Notes: generated by a model not told the origin, from the letters alone. A stretch of DNA of 64,000 bases from Candidatus Bilophila faecipullorum (GCA_944326695.1 CALVEZ010000010.1:1-64000), one strand, 5' to 3'. Positions 1 through 10,062 are shown, counted from the stretch's first letter. Program-made: numbers and translations.

Positions 1-337
1 TGGCATTCAGGATAGTACATTTATTGTCCGATCCGCCATGATACTCCGTGACCCCGAGCACTTCGAGACGCTTGACGACGCAGGGGGCGGCCATGCCCGA
101 GATGACGGCCACTTCAAGACCCGCGGCCTTGGCGAGACGAATACCGATGCCGTCCTGCACATGGAACCGCTTCATGACCAGTCCGTTGGCGTCGTAGTAG
201 AGCCCTCCGTCCGTCATGACCCCGTCCACGTCCAGCACGATAAGGCGCACGGCACGGGCCAGCGTTTCCACGGACGGACGGGCGGGGGCGGCAACGGGGG
301 AGCCGGTTCCCTCGGGGAAAAGGGTATTACAGGTCAT
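1..337 (-). CDS. kdsC: KDO-8-phosphate phosphatase KdsC (3' end outside window)
   Basis: HAD-family phosphatase that removes phosphate from KDO-8-P to give KDO for lipid A/LPS core synthesis. The visible 112 residues contain the HAD nucleophile motif [10 protein letters not shown] (two Asp spaced by Val) near residue 35, followed by GLYYD and the FHVQDGIGI and ISGMAA segments usual for KdsC. The C-terminal part lies beyond the left edge. The ATG at 337 lies inside the 3' end of kdsA (11-nt overlap), so the two are translated together. The N-terminus carries a roughly 20-residue Pro/Ala-rich lead before the catalytic domain. Confidence 0.9.
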   Translation of the reverse strand, partial: MTCNTLFPEGTGSPVAAPARPSVETLARAVRLIVLDVDGVMTDGGLYYDANGLVMKRFHVQDGIGIRLAKAAGLEVAVISGMAAPCVVKRLEVLGVTEYHGGSDNKCTILNA

Positions 338-1139
338 GGGGGATACTCCATATGGCCGCAAGCTGCTTGAGCAGGGCGGGAAGCTTGTCAAGGGGCCAGC
401 TGTTGGGGCCGTCGCACAGGGCCTTGTCGGGATCGGGATGGCACTCCATAAAGATGCCGTCCGCCCCCGCAGCGGCGGCGGCGCGGGCGAGGGGCGGCAC
501 GTGATGGCGTTCTCCGCCCGAGCACGTCCCCTGACCGCCGGGCAACTGCACGGAATGAGTGGCGTCAAAGATGACCGGAAGCCCCAATTGCCGCATGATG
601 GGAATGGAACGGAAGTCTACTACAAGATTGTTGTAACCGAAAGAGGCGCCTCGCTCGGTGAGCAGGATGCGCTCGTTTCCCGCGGCGAAAAGCTTGTCGC
701 GCACGGCCTTCATGTCCCAGGGCGCGACGAATTGGCCTTTTTTGACGTTGATGATGCGCCCTGTCCGGGCCGCCGCCGTCAAGAGGTCCGTCTGGCGGCA
801 GAGGAAAGCCGGGATTTGCAGGATGTCGGCCACTTCCCCCACGGGTGCGGCCTGCTCAGGCAGGTGAATATCGGTAATGACGGGGAGCCCGGTGGCTTCC
901 TTGATGCGGGCCAGCCATTCCATGCCCCTGGCCAGCCCCGGCCCCCGGAAGCCTTGCCCCGAAGTGCGGTTCGCCTTGTCCCATGAGCTCTTGAAGACCA
1001 CGAAGAGCCCGGCTTCGCGGCCCGCCTCGGCCACGGCGCGGGCCGTATCAAGTGCCAGCTCGAAACTTTCGAGGGCGCAGGGGCCGGCGATAATGAAATG
1101 ATCCCGCCGGAGTCGGCTATAGAGTTCGTCGGAGGTCAT
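327..1139 (-). CDS. kdsA: 2-dehydro-3-deoxyphosphooctonate aldolase KdsA
   Basis: Cytoplasmic KDO-8-phosphate synthase: condenses phosphoenolpyruvate with D-arabinose-5-phosphate, the first committed KDO step. It has 270 residues, the normal family length. The family signatures IAGPCALES near the N-terminus, [20 protein letters not shown] and the [12 protein letters not shown] segment are all present. It is followed by overlapping kdsC and preceded 96 nt upstream by pyrG on the same strand, giving a pyrG-kdsA-kdsC order that couples CTP supply (needed for CMP-KDO) with KDO synthesis. Start at the ATG with [10 protein letters not shown]. Confidence 0.96.
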   Translation of the reverse strand: MTSDELYSRLRRDHFIIAGPCALESFELALDTARAVAEAGREAGLFVVFKSSWDKANRTSGQGFRGPGLARGMEWLARIKEATGLPVITDIHLPEQAAPVGEVADILQIPAFLCRQTDLLTAAARTGRIINVKKGQFVAPWDMKAVRDKLFAAGNERILLTERGASFGYNNLVVDFRSIPIMRQLGLPVIFDATHSVQLPGGQGTCSGGERHHVPPLARAAAAAGADGIFMECHPDPDKALCDGPNSWPLDKLPALLKQLAAIWSIPHDL

Positions 1140-1235
1140 GGTGCATTCCTTGCGGTGAAGCGGGTCTGAGGAAACGAGTGCGCGGTCATTGCCGCGAATG
1201 GCAATGACCGCAGGTCTGGGAAAAGGAAAGGAGGC

Positions 1236-2888
1236 TTACTTCTGCCGGAAGGCGCACGCCGCACGGATGAAGTCCTTGAACAAGGGATGGGGCTTCATGG
1301 GACGAGACTGGAATTCCGGATGGAACTGGCAGCCGAGGAACCACGGATGATCCGGAAGTTCCACGATTTCAACCAGATTGCCGTCCGGGGAAAGCCCGCT
1401 GAAGACCATGCCCATGTCGGAGAGGCGTTCGCGGTAGGCGTTGTTGAACTCGTAGCGATGGCGGTGGCGTTCGTTGATGTTCAGGCTGCGGTAGGCTTCG
1501 TGAGCGTGGGTGCCTTCCGAGATGGTGCAGGGATAGGCCCCGAGGCGCATGGTGCCGCCCTTGTCGCTTTCCGCGTCGCGGCGTTCGACGGCCTTCTTGC
1601 GGAAATCATACCATTCCGTCATCAAATAAATAATCTTATCCTTGGCAAAGGGATTGAACTCTTCCGAGTTGACGTCTTCGATGCCTACCACGTGGCGCGC
1701 GAACTCGATGACCGCGCACTGCATCCCCAGGCAGATGCCGAAGAAGGGGATGTTGTTCTCGCGGGCGTAGCGTATCGACTCGATTTTGCCTTCCACGCCC
1801 CGGTAGCCGAAGCCGCCCGGGACAAGGATGCCGTCCGCGCCCTTGAAGGTTTCCGCGACGTTTTCGGGGGTGACTTCTTCGGAGTTCACATACCGCAGGT
1901 CCACGGCCACGCGGTTGGCCACGCCGCCGTGCACAAGGGCTTCGTGCAGGCTTTTGTAGGCTTCCTTCAGTTCCACGTACTTGCCGACGATGGCGATGGT
2001 CACGCGGCCCTGCGGGTTTTTGACGTCGTGGACAAGCTGCTCCCACGCCTCCAGCTTGGCGTTGCGGGCGGGAAGGCGCAGCATGATGGCGATCTTCTGG
2101 TCCAGCCCTTCCTCATAGAGCTTGAGGGGCAGCTCGTAGATGTTGCTCACGTCGACCGCCGAGAAGACGGCGTCCTTGTCCACGTTGCAGAAGAGGGCGA
2201 TTTTGCCCCGCAGATCGGCGGGGACGGGTTCTTCGCAGCGGCAGAGAATGATGTCGGGCTGGATGCCGATGGAGCGCAGTTCCTTGACGCTGTGCTGGGT
2301 GGGCTTGGTCTTGTGTTCGCCCGCCGTACGCAGATAGGGCACGAGCGTCAGGTGAATGTAGAGGCAGTTGTCCCGCCCGAGTTCCGAGCGCATCTGCCGG
2401 ATGGCTTCGAGGAAGGGCAGGCCCTCGATGTCGCCCACGGTGCCGCCGATTTCGATGATGGCGACGTCCGGAGCCGGGTTTTCGGGCTCGTCCGTGGCGA
2501 GGCTCAGGATGGCACCCTTGATTTCGTCAGTGATGTGGGGGATAACCTGCACGGTGCCGCCCAGGTAGTCACCGTGCCGTTCCTTGGTGATGACCTTGTA
2601 GTAGATGGAGCCGGAGGTGGTGTTGTTCTTCTGGGAAAGGGCGGTGTTCAGGAAGCGTTCGTAATGGCCGAGATCGAGGTCGGTTTCCGCGCCGTCGTCC
2701 GTGACGTACACCTCACCATGCTGGTAGGGGTTCATCGTGCCGGGGTCGACGTTGATATAGGGATCAAGCTTCTGGATGGTCACGGTCAGGCCGCGCGTTT
2801 TCAGCAGCGCGCCGATGGATGCCGCCGAAAGGCCCTTGCCGAGGGAGGAAAGGACGCCACCGGTGATGAAGATAAACTTGGTCTTCAT
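1236..2888 (-). CDS. pyrG: CTP synthase PyrG
   Basis: Converts UTP to CTP with glutamine and ATP. It has 550 residues. The N-terminal synthetase domain (about 1-265) opens with the P-loop-like [15 protein letters not shown], and the C-terminal class I glutamine amidotransferase domain has the nucleophile elbow FFGICLGMQ and the closing FHPEF histidine/glutamate pair. I start at the ATG at 2888 ([11 protein letters not shown]) because it has a GAGG Shine-Dalgarno 6 nt upstream and matches the family N-terminus; an in-frame extension to 3095 exists but is not homologous to anything I know. First gene of pyrG-kdsA-kdsC. Confidence 0.97.
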   Translation of the reverse strand: MKTKFIFITGGVLSSLGKGLSAASIGALLKTRGLTVTIQKLDPYINVDPGTMNPYQHGEVYVTDDGAETDLDLGHYERFLNTALSQKNNTTSGSIYYKVITKERHGDYLGGTVQVIPHITDEIKGAILSLATDEPENPAPDVAIIEIGGTVGDIEGLPFLEAIRQMRSELGRDNCLYIHLTLVPYLRTAGEHKTKPTQHSVKELRSIGIQPDIILCRCEEPVPADLRGKIALFCNVDKDAVFSAVDVSNIYELPLKLYEEGLDQKIAIMLRLPARNAKLEAWEQLVHDVKNPQGRVTIAIVGKYVELKEAYKSLHEALVHGGVANRVAVDLRYVNSEEVTPENVAETFKGADGILVPGGFGYRGVEGKIESIRYARENNIPFFGICLGMQCAVIEFARHVVGIEDVNSEEFNPFAKDKIIYLMTEWYDFRKKAVERRDAESDKGGTMRLGAYPCTISEGTHAHEAYRSLNINERHRHRYEFNNAYRERLSDMGMVFSGLSPDGNLVEIVELPDHPWFLGCQFHPEFQSRPMKPHPLFKDFIRAACAFRQK

Positions 2889-3318
2889 GAAAAACCTCGA
2901 GTTATGATTTTCCCGGCTTCCCAGCCGGAGAGAAGAACAACGGACAGTCCGTAACCCCATAACAATCGGAACACACGAAAAGCCCGCACTGCGGGCGGGT
3001 CGCTTTGTTTTCGGAACAGGCTGTCCTTTAAGTCTTTTCAGGAGACAGAGAGAAGACGTTGGTCTTGGCCGAATCCAGATTTTCCGTGTGCCCATCCATG
3101 CCGTTTCCCGGTCATGCGAAACAATATCCGCTCTCTCTACACCTTTTTGAGAAAAAAAACAGCCATTGACTGAAAAGAAACACCCGCATAAAGTAAATCC
3201 CCCATTCGGATCGGGCTCCCAGTCGGGGCGGCCCGCGTGCCTTCGCGCGGCCCCGGCAGGGACGCGGCAAGAGGTTTAAGCTGCAATCACGTACTATTAT
3301 GCAGGAAAAAGGTGGACA
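2889..3318. other. Divergent intergenic region pyrG / purQ
   Basis: A 430-base gap between divergent pyrG and purQ. On the minus strand, the pyrG side holds two hairpins: a compact GC-rich one at 2982-2996 followed by TTTTC, and one near 2910-2926 (CCGGCT loop AGCCGG) some 20-40 nt before the pyrG start. No convincing ORF. On the purQ side a TATTAT hexamer about 25 nt before the ATG could be a -10 element, but its -35 is poor. Confidence 0.5.
2977..2996 (-). terminator. Terminator-like hairpin in the pyrG leader
   Basis: On the minus strand GCCCGC-AGT-GCGGGC is a 6-bp stem with a 3-nt loop followed directly by TTTTC. It lies about 90 nt upstream of the pyrG start codon. It could end an upstream transcript or act as an attenuator; the short U-run makes it weak. 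Confidence 0.35.
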
Positions 3319-4161
3319 ATGAGTCAGGTCAACACGCTGGTCATCACCGGATACGGCACCAATTCTCATAAAGAAACGGCGCACGCGGCGCGGCTTGCCG
3401 GTGCGGACAGGGCCGACGTGGTGCATTTTTCCGATATCGTGGCTGCGAACGTCCGCCTGAGCGACTATCAGTTTCTGGTCTTCCCGGGCGGTTTTCTTGA
3501 CGGGGACGACCTGGGAGCGGCGCAGGCCGCGGCGCAGCGCTGGCTGCATCTGGCGGACGCCGAAGGGCGGCCTCTTTTGGAAAGCCTGAAGCGCTTCATC
3601 GAAGCCGGCGGCCTTGTGCTCGGCATCTGCAACGGCTTCCAGCTCCTCGTCAAGCTCGGCGTCCTGCCCGCGCTCGATGGCAAGCGCTTCGAGCGTCAGG
3701 TTTCCCTCAGCCACAACGATTCCGCCCGCTACGAGGACAGGTGGGTGCAGTTGAAGCCCAACCCGGACAGCCCCTGCGTGTTTACCCGCGGCCTGTCCGT
3801 GCACGGCGTCCTGCCCATGCCCGTGCGTCATGGCGAGGGCAAACTCGTCGCCCGCGACGCTGCCACGCTGGAACGCCTGCGCGAGGAGGGGCTCATCGCC
3901 TTGCAGTACACGCATCCCGAAACCGGGGAACCTACGCAGGAATACCCGTGGAACCCCAACGGATCGCCCCTCGCCATTGCCGGATTGACCGATCCCACCG
4001 GGCACGTCCTCGGCCTGATGCCCCATCCCGAAGCCTTCCATCACGCCACGAACCATCCCGGCTGGACGCGGGGCGAGGTCGCCGTTCCCGGAACCGCGCT
4101 TTTTGCCAACGCCGTCCGCTACCTGCGCGAGAATCCCGTTCGGCACGGCCAGACCGCATAA
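3319..4161 (+). CDS. purQ: Phosphoribosylformylglycinamidine synthase glutaminase subunit PurQ
   Basis: Class I glutamine amidotransferase that supplies ammonia to PurL for FGAM formation in purine synthesis. The nucleophile elbow LGICNGFQLLVKLG, the MPVRHGEGK segment and the MPHPEAFHH catalytic His/Glu pair are visible. At 280 residues it is longer than the usual ~225-residue stand-alone PurQ and nearer the amidotransferase domain of large fused PurL. ATG with an AAGGTGG ribosome site 7 nt upstream. No purL is nearby in the window; purM lies far away at 48546. A Nif3-family gene follows after 24 nt. Confidence 0.9.
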   Translation: MSQVNTLVITGYGTNSHKETAHAARLAGADRADVVHFSDIVAANVRLSDYQFLVFPGGFLDGDDLGAAQAAAQRWLHLADAEGRPLLESLKRFIEAGGLVLGICNGFQLLVKLGVLPALDGKRFERQVSLSHNDSARYEDRWVQLKPNPDSPCVFTRGLSVHGVLPMPVRHGEGKLVARDAATLERLREEGLIALQYTHPETGEPTQEYPWNPNGSPLAIAGLTDPTGHVLGLMPHPEAFHHATNHPGWTRGEVAVPGTALFANAVRYLRENPVRHGQTA

Positions 4162-4185
4162 CCTCCGCCACAGCAAGGGGGCGTC

Positions 4186-5028
4186 ATGAAACAGTCGGAA
4201 CTCATTGGCATCATTGAACGGACCGCGCCGCTCGGCATCGCCGCGCCGTGGGATCGTTCCGGCGTGCAGGTGGCTTCCGCGCGTGAGGACATCCGGCATC
4301 TGGCCGTCTGCCTCGATCCTACGCCCGCCTCCATCCGCAGCGCCCTGGCTGCGGGGGCGGATATGGTGCTGGCCCATCATCCGCTCAGCATGGAAGGGCG
4401 CTTTACCGACAGGCTCGATGCGTACCATGAGGTGCTTTCGCTGCTTTTCCGGGCCGATGTCCCCCTCTATTCGGCCCATACGTCCCTTGACGCGAATCCT
4501 CTCGGCCCGGTGTCGTGGCTGGCGGAGGAACTGGGGTTGTGCCGCCTTCCCGAGGCGGACCCCCTGCCCGGGGGCGCGCTCGGCCCTTTGACCGTCCTTG
4601 AGCCCACGGGCACGATGGAGCAGGGCGGCCTTTCCTATGCCTGCGGCTTCGGCGTCATCGGGGACTGCCCTGCCGCCCTTGCGCCGGACGCCCTGAAAAA
4701 GGCGCTGGCCCTGTGGCTTGTGGACACGTGCCCTCGGCTTGTGGGGCGTTTGCCCGAACGCATCCGCCGCATCGCCATCTGTCCCGGATCGGGGAGTTCG
4801 CTGGCTCCGGAAGCCGCCGCTTTCGGCGCGGACCTGCTCATCACCGGCGATGTGAAATACCATGCGGCGCTTGACTTCCCGCTTCCCGTCCTTGACGTGG
4901 GGCACTTCAGCCTTGAAGAAGAAATGATGCGCCGTTTTTCCTTGCAACTGAATGAAGACGTGCCTGACGTGGCCGTGCAGTTCGTGCCCGCGCAAGACCC
5001 TCTTGCCCCGTTCGTCTGCGGACATTGA
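4186..5028 (+). CDS. Nif3-like dinuclear metal center protein
   Basis: Member of the NIF3/YbgI/YqfO family, often annotated as GTP cyclohydrolase 1 type 2 homolog; true substrate unresolved in most bacteria. The family metal-binding motif appears as VLAHHPLS near residue 64, a second cluster of ligands as SAHTSLDANP near 102-110, and the C-terminal DVGHFSLEEE supplies the last His and Glu. Length 280 residues fits the short form without the inserted PII-like domain. It sits 24 nt after purQ and 37 nt before the zinc-ribbon gene. Nif3 next to a zinc-ribbon coiled-coil protein is a familiar bacterial pairing. Confidence 0.88.
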   Translation: MKQSELIGIIERTAPLGIAAPWDRSGVQVASAREDIRHLAVCLDPTPASIRSALAAGADMVLAHHPLSMEGRFTDRLDAYHEVLSLLFRADVPLYSAHTSLDANPLGPVSWLAEELGLCRLPEADPLPGGALGPLTVLEPTGTMEQGGLSYACGFGVIGDCPAALAPDALKKALALWLVDTCPRLVGRLPERIRRIAICPGSGSSLAPEAAAFGADLLITGDVKYHAALDFPLPVLDVGHFSLEEEMMRRFSLQLNEDVPDVAVQFVPAQDPLAPFVCGH

Positions 5029-5065
5029 GGCGCCCCACCGCTCACCCGACCTCAGGAGGACCATT

Positions 5066-5833
5066 GTGAGTCTTTACCTTGAACAAATCCGCCAGCTTGT
5101 TGCCCTTCAACGTGTGGACGACGCCATCCATTCCGTGGAAATCGAGCTTGAGCAGGCCCCGAAGGAACTCGAAGACCTGAAAGCCCGTTTCGCCACGACT
5201 GACGCCCAGCGCGAGCGTGTCCTCGAAAAGATGGCCCACCTGAAGGAACAGGAAAAGCGCATCAACGGCGAAATCGACGACGACAGCACGCGCATCAAAA
5301 AGAGCAAAAGCAAAATGATGCAGGTGTCCAACTCCCGGGAATATCAGGCCATGGCCCGGGAAATGGACAATATGGAAAAGGTGAACCGTTCCCGTGAAGA
5401 GGAGCGCGCCGCCCTGATGGAAGAAAAGATGCATCAGGACCGGGCTCTTCAGGAAGTGGACGCGGTGTGGGCCGATCTTAAAGCGGAACTTGAAACAAAG
5501 CAGGTCAGCCTCGAAACCCGTCTGGACGAAGCCCGCAAGCGCCTTGAAGAACTGGCGCAGGTCCGTTCCGAAACCGGATCGGCTGTGCCCCGTCCCGTGC
5601 TGGACCGCTACGAGTTCATCCGCCGCCGCCTGTCTCATCCCGTCATCGTTCCCGTAACCGCGGGCGTGTGCTCCGGCTGCCGGATCATGATCCCGCCGCA
5701 GACGTTCATCGAGCTTCAGGGCGGCCATAAGATCATCAACTGCCCCAATTGCCAGCGGCTTATCTACTGGGTGGAGCATTTCAACGAAGAAACGAACCAG
5801 ACGGCTGACGATATGGACCGCGCCGCCGAATAG
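5066..5833 (+). CDS. C4-type zinc ribbon, coiled-coil protein
   Basis: A 255-residue protein: residues about 5-185 are charged heptad-rich coiled coil, followed by a C-terminal zinc ribbon with CSGCR and, 24 residues on, CPNCQR (two CxxC knuckles). This is the bacterial family often paired with Nif3 proteins; a nucleic-acid role is suspected but not shown. Start chosen at GTG 5066, which has a perfect AGGAGG six bases upstream; an upstream in-frame extension (to 4952) would overlap the Nif3 gene and lacks such a site. RNase P RNA follows directly. Confidence 0.85.
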   Translation: MSLYLEQIRQLVALQRVDDAIHSVEIELEQAPKELEDLKARFATTDAQRERVLEKMAHLKEQEKRINGEIDDDSTRIKKSKSKMMQVSNSREYQAMAREMDNMEKVNRSREEERAALMEEKMHQDRALQEVDAVWADLKAELETKQVSLETRLDEARKRLEELAQVRSETGSAVPRPVLDRYEFIRRRLSHPVIVPVTAGVCSGCRIMIPPQTFIELQGGHKIINCPNCQRLIYWVEHFNEETNQTADDMDRAAE

Positions 5834-5846
5834 GTTTTTGTTTTTC

Positions 5847-6227
<381 letters not shown>

Positions 6228-6229
6228 GA

Positions 6230-6272
6230 GCTCCGGCCCCTGCCTCGCGGCAGGGTTCGCCGGAGCTTTTTT
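6230..6272 (+). terminator. Rho-independent terminator of rnpB
   Basis: GCTCCGGC (6230-6237) pairs with GCCGGAGC (6259-6266), with an inner CCCTGCC/GGCAGGG stem, followed by a T6 run. It separates rnpB from ispDF. Confidence 0.9.
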
Positions 6273-6295
6273 CATCTTTTTCCTGAGAGGTCGCC

Positions 6296-7492
6296 ATGAC
6301 GTGGGCTCTTGTACTCGCCGCGGGGCAGGGCAGCCGCCTTGCCTCGGCCACCGGCGGGATGGCCAAACAGTTTCTTGAATGGGAAGGTGCGCCGCTTTAC
6401 TGGCGTTCCGCTCTGGTTTTTTCGCGCTGTGCCCGCATCCACGGGATAGTTTTCGTTTTTCCCGAAGACTGCCTTGAGCGGGAGCGCGCCCGCGTGGAAG
6501 CCCTGACACAGGCGCGGCCGTTGGGCATACGCTGGAAGGCTGTTGCGGGCGGAAAGCGGCGGCAGGATTCCGTTCGTCTCGGCCTGGCCGCGCTTCCCGC
6601 AGGATGCGGGACCGTCCTTGTCCACGATGCGGCCCGCCCCTTTCTTTCCGCCGGACTGGTGAACCGGATTCTGGACGGCCTGAGTGAGGAGGGCTGTGCC
6701 GCCTGCGTGCCCGGCCTGCCGGTCGTGGATACCATCAAGGTGGTGGAGGGCGGTCGGGTGACCGCTACGCCGGATCGGGAAACGCTGTTTGCCGTGCAGA
6801 CGCCGCAGGGTTTTGCGCTGGACGCGCTGCGGGCCGCCCATGAGCGCGCCGAGGAGGAGCAGTGGACGGTGACCGATGATGCCTCCCTTCTCGAACGTTG
6901 CGGACTCCCTGTCCGTCTGGTGGAAGGGGATATGGCCAACCGTAAGATCACGACGCCGGAGGACCTGCGTATGCTGCAATCCCCTCAGTCTCTCGTTCCC
7001 TGTACCGGCTACGGCTACGACGTTCACCGCTACGCGGAGGAGGGAAGCCCAACCGCGCGCCCCATGAAACTGGGCGGCGTGCCTATCCCCGGGGCGCCTT
7101 CAGTGGTGGCCCATTCCGATGGAGATGTCCTCCTTCATGCCCTTATGGATGCCTTGCTGGGTTGCCTTGGCATGGGAGATATCGGCGTGCTTTTCCCCGA
7201 CTCCGATCCTGCCTTTGACAACATGAATTCGGCGGTGCTGCTGGATGCGGTCATGGAACGCGTACACAGGGAAGGCCTGCGGCTCACGCATGTGGACATG
7301 ACGGTCATCGCCCAAATCCCCAAAGTAGGGCCGCACCGGGAGGCCATCGTCCGTAATGTCGCCCGTCTGCTGGGAATGGACCTCGCTTGCGTCAATCTGA
7401 AGGCTACGACGGAAGAGGGGCTTGGCTTTACCGGGGAACGGCGTGGAATGAAGGCGGTGGCGCTGGTTTCCGCTCTCAGGGTTACGAAATAA
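6296..7492 (+). CDS. ispDF: Bifunctional IspD/IspF (MEP pathway)
   Basis: Fusion enzyme of non-mevalonate isoprenoid synthesis. The N-terminal IspD part (about 1-228) has LAAGQGSRL, the GGKRRQDSVRLGL loop, HDAARPF and TPQGF, and makes CDP-ME from MEP. The C-terminal IspF part (about 236-398) starts at GYGYDVHRY, with the zinc ligands DVH and the second His in ALMDALLG / HSDGDVLLH, and ends with the KATTEEGLGFTGE active-site segment. It skips the intermediate IspE step, which must be encoded elsewhere. Fused IspDF is common in epsilon/delta-type and alpha-proteobacteria. Confidence 0.96.
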   Translation: MTWALVLAAGQGSRLASATGGMAKQFLEWEGAPLYWRSALVFSRCARIHGIVFVFPEDCLERERARVEALTQARPLGIRWKAVAGGKRRQDSVRLGLAALPAGCGTVLVHDAARPFLSAGLVNRILDGLSEEGCAACVPGLPVVDTIKVVEGGRVTATPDRETLFAVQTPQGFALDALRAAHERAEEEQWTVTDDASLLERCGLPVRLVEGDMANRKITTPEDLRMLQSPQSLVPCTGYGYDVHRYAEEGSPTARPMKLGGVPIPGAPSVVAHSDGDVLLHALMDALLGCLGMGDIGVLFPDSDPAFDNMNSAVLLDAVMERVHREGLRLTHVDMTVIAQIPKVGPHREAIVRNVARLLGMDLACVNLKATTEEGLGFTGERRGMKAVALVSALRVTK

Positions 7493-7581
7493 GTCATAAT
7501 CTTTTGATTATGTAAATTTTATGGCTTTTCCCCACCCAACCGGCACCCACTCCAACAGACAAATTCCCCCTCTGGCAGGAC

Positions 7582-7620
7582 GAGGCGGTGAAAAGAGAGA
7601 GGAAACAAGCCGCCTCTTCT
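7582..7620 (+). terminator. Possible terminator between ispDF and fadD
   Basis: GAGGCGG (7582-7588) pairs with CCGCCTC (7610-7616) across a 21-nt loop, then TTCTTG. A separate AT-rich inverted repeat CATAATC-TTTT-GATTATG lies just after the ispDF stop at 7495-7512 and could be an operator or a weak hairpin. Confidence 0.35.
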
Positions 7621-7691
7621 TGTAAAATATCCGCGCTTGGTGTACTTGTGCCGCAGCAATCATTTGTAACCTTTTCGACGCGTGGGCTGTT

Positions 7692-9506
7692 ATGAGAGAC
7701 CTTGAGCAAGGCGGCGGGTTTCCTTGGTTTTCTTCGTATGATAAGGGCGTGCCTCATGAGATCGTCCTTCCTGAAGGCGGGCTCGGCACCATTCTTGACA
7801 ATGCTGCCGCCAGCTACGGCCAGCGGGATGCGGTTGTTTTCCAGAACAACCGCATTTCTTACAGCCAATTGAAGATATTGGCCGAAACAGTGGCGGCATC
7901 TCTGCGTAAACGCGGCGTGCAGCCGGGCGACCGGGTTTCCATCATGCTGCCCAACCTTCCCCAGACGTTTATCGCTTTCTGGGGCGTCATGAAGGCCGGG
8001 GCCATCGCCGTCATGACGAACCCTCTGTATATGGAATCCGAACTGACGCATCAGATTAAGGATTCCGGGGCCAGACACCTCATCACGCTCGACATTTTCT
8101 GGCCGAAGATTGCGGCGCTGCGGGAAAGCCTCGGGCTGGAGGTCTGTTATGTAACCCGTGTCCGCGATGGCCTGCGCTTTCCCTTGTCGTGGCTGCAACC
8201 CTTTTCGGCGCGGCGGCAGGGGACATGGGTTTCCGTACCTTTCGACGGTCGGACGGTGGTAGCGTGGAAGGACCTGTTCGCCACGTCCGAGCGCCTGAGC
8301 GTCGAAGTGACCGACGCCGCCAAGACCATTGCCTTGCTCCAGTATACGGGAGGGACAACCGGCGTCGCGAAGGGGGCCATGCTGACCCACGCCAACCTGT
8401 TGGCCAACCTGACGCAGCTTATGGCCATCGTCCAGCAGCCGCCGGAAAAGGAACATGTCTTTCTGGCGCTTTTGCCCCTTTTCCATGTTTTCGGCCTGAC
8501 GATCACCTTGCTTTTGCCCGCGCGTATGGCGGCGCGGGTGGTCCCGATGCCCCGCTATGTCCCCGCCGACATGCTGGAAGCCTTTAAAAAATACAAGTTC
8601 ACCGCCTTCATCGGCGCACCTTCCGTCTATATCTCCTTGTTGCAACAGAAGAATCTGGCGCAATACGATTTGCATCATATCGTGTTCTGCATTTCCGGTT
8701 CCGCACCTATGCCCGTGGAATGGCTGAAAAAATTTGAAGAGGTGACTGGAACGCCCATTACCGAAGGTTTCGGGCTCACCGAGGCCTCCCCGGTCACGCA
8801 CGCCAATCCGGTCTTCGGCAGGCAGAAACCCGGGTCCATCGGGGTACCTGTGCCCAGTACCGTCGCCCGCATTGTGGACACGGAAGACGGAGACAAGGTT
8901 TTAGGGCCCAACGAGATCGGGGAACTGGTCGTCAAGGGGCCGCAGGTTATGGCCGGCTATTGGCAGAGGCCTCAGGAGACGGCGCGGACGGTCCGGGACG
9001 GCTGGCTCTACACCGGGGATATCGCCTACATGGATGAAGAAGGCTATTTCTATATCGTAGACCGTAAAAAAGACCTTATTATCGTAGGTGGATACAATGT
9101 GTATCCACGGGAAATCGACGAGGTGCTCCACAGCCACCCCAAAATCCGCGAAGCCGTCACCGTGGGGGTCAACCATCGGTCGCGCGGCGAAACGGTGAAA
9201 GCCTACATCGTACCGGAGGAGGGCGTCACCCTCACGGTACCGGAAGTGGTGGCTTTCTGCCGCCAGAAGCTGGCCTCTTTCAAGGTGCCGCGCCTCATTG
9301 AATTCCGCGACGAACTTCCCAAATCAATGGTAGGGAAGGTTTTGCGCCGCATTTTGCGGGACGAGGAGCTCCAAAAGAATACGACGGAACGAGACGAAGA
9401 AGGGCTTCAGGACGTGCCCTCGGTATCGGAGAGCGGTCCGGAAGACGGGGGCAAGGCACAAGACTCCTCCGTGCCTTCTGCTCAGCCTTCCGAAAAGGCG
9501 GAATAA
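7692..9506 (+). CDS. fadD: Long-chain fatty acid CoA ligase (FadD-like)
   Basis: AMP-forming acyl-CoA synthetase of the ANL superfamily: activates a fatty acid with ATP, then forms the CoA thioester at the membrane. The phosphate-binding loop LLQYTGGTTGVAKGAM is at about residues 214-229, the A5 motif GFGLTEASP near 357, the hinge/A7-A8 segment YTGDIAYMDEEGYF ... DRKKDLIIVGGYNVYPREID near 440-470, and the C-terminal catalytic Lys is in SMVGKVLRR. After residue about 560 there is a Ser/Glu/Asp-rich tail absent from E. coli FadD. dtd starts 4 nt after its stop. Confidence 0.9.
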   Translation: MRDLEQGGGFPWFSSYDKGVPHEIVLPEGGLGTILDNAAASYGQRDAVVFQNNRISYSQLKILAETVAASLRKRGVQPGDRVSIMLPNLPQTFIAFWGVMKAGAIAVMTNPLYMESELTHQIKDSGARHLITLDIFWPKIAALRESLGLEVCYVTRVRDGLRFPLSWLQPFSARRQGTWVSVPFDGRTVVAWKDLFATSERLSVEVTDAAKTIALLQYTGGTTGVAKGAMLTHANLLANLTQLMAIVQQPPEKEHVFLALLPLFHVFGLTITLLLPARMAARVVPMPRYVPADMLEAFKKYKFTAFIGAPSVYISLLQQKNLAQYDLHHIVFCISGSAPMPVEWLKKFEEVTGTPITEGFGLTEASPVTHANPVFGRQKPGSIGVPVPSTVARIVDTEDGDKVLGPNEIGELVVKGPQVMAGYWQRPQETARTVRDGWLYTGDIAYMDEEGYFYIVDRKKDLIIVGGYNVYPREIDEVLHSHPKIREAVTVGVNHRSRGETVKAYIVPEEGVTLTVPEVVAFCRQKLASFKVPRLIEFRDELPKSMVGKVLRRILRDEELQKNTTERDEEGLQDVPSVSESGPEDGGKAQDSSVPSAQPSEKAE

Positions 9507-9509
9507 ACC

Positions 9510-10001
9510 GTGCGCCTGCTGATTCAAAGGGTCAAGGAGGGACATGTGGATGTTGCGGGTAAAACCGTAGCTTCCATCGGCAAGGGGCTCGTCGTTTTGG
9601 CGGGCTTCGGCGCGCAGGATACGCCGGACCTCCCCGGGACGCGGCTGTGGGACGCCATGATTGAAAAGATGCTCCGTCTGCGGATTTTTCCCGATGAGGA
9701 AGGCCGAATGAACAGGGAGCTGACGGACATAGGGGGAGAAATCATTCTGGTTTCCCAATTCACCCTCTATGCCGATGTCCGTAAGGGAAGACGGCCCTCT
9801 TTCCACTTGTCCGCGGCGCCTTCCGTGGCCGAGCCGCTTTTTCGGCGTCTGGTGAGCGATGTGGAAGCGCGTCTGCCGGGTCGCGTACGGGAGGGCGTGT
9901 TCGCAGCGGACATGGACGTTTCGCTGGTCAACTGGGGGCCGGTGACGATAATGCTGGACAGCGAATCCCTCGGCCAGCCCGCGAATCCTTCCACTCTATG
10001 A
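9510..10001 (+). CDS. dtd: D-aminoacyl-tRNA deacylase Dtd
   Basis: Proofreading enzyme that hydrolyses D-aminoacyl-tRNA (and Gly-tRNA-Ala). The family motif SQFTLYADVRKGRRPSF is intact, and the C-terminal Gly-cisPro motif is present as NWGPVTIML; the residue before GP is Trp where Asp or Ser is usual. 163 residues, slightly longer than the usual 145-150, with a short Pro/Ser tail. GTG start four bases after fadD, consistent with MRLLIQRV at the normal family N-terminus. Confidence 0.93.
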   Translation: MRLLIQRVKEGHVDVAGKTVASIGKGLVVLAGFGAQDTPDLPGTRLWDAMIEKMLRLRIFPDEEGRMNRELTDIGGEIILVSQFTLYADVRKGRRPSFHLSAAPSVAEPLFRRLVSDVEARLPGRVREGVFAADMDVSLVNWGPVTIMLDSESLGQPANPSTL

Positions 10002-10003
10002 AA

Positions 10004-10031
10004 AAAGGGCGTCTTTCAAAAGACGCCCTTT
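10004..10031. terminator. Bidirectional terminator dtd / cysK
   Basis: AAAGGGCGTCTTT and AAAGACGCCCTTT flank a 3-4-nt loop with A- and T-runs on both sides, serving the convergent dtd and cysK transcripts. Confidence 0.9.
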
Positions 10032-10062
10032 CACTTTGGCGGGACACGGGACCGCGAGGGGC

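Noticed and set aside
1287-2954. A 555-codon frame opposite pyrG, and similar long frames opposite aor (57021-58958) and opposite purQ/Nif3 (3112-5064).
   Set aside because: No recognisable protein, no ribosome site, and composition typical of antisense frames of real genes.
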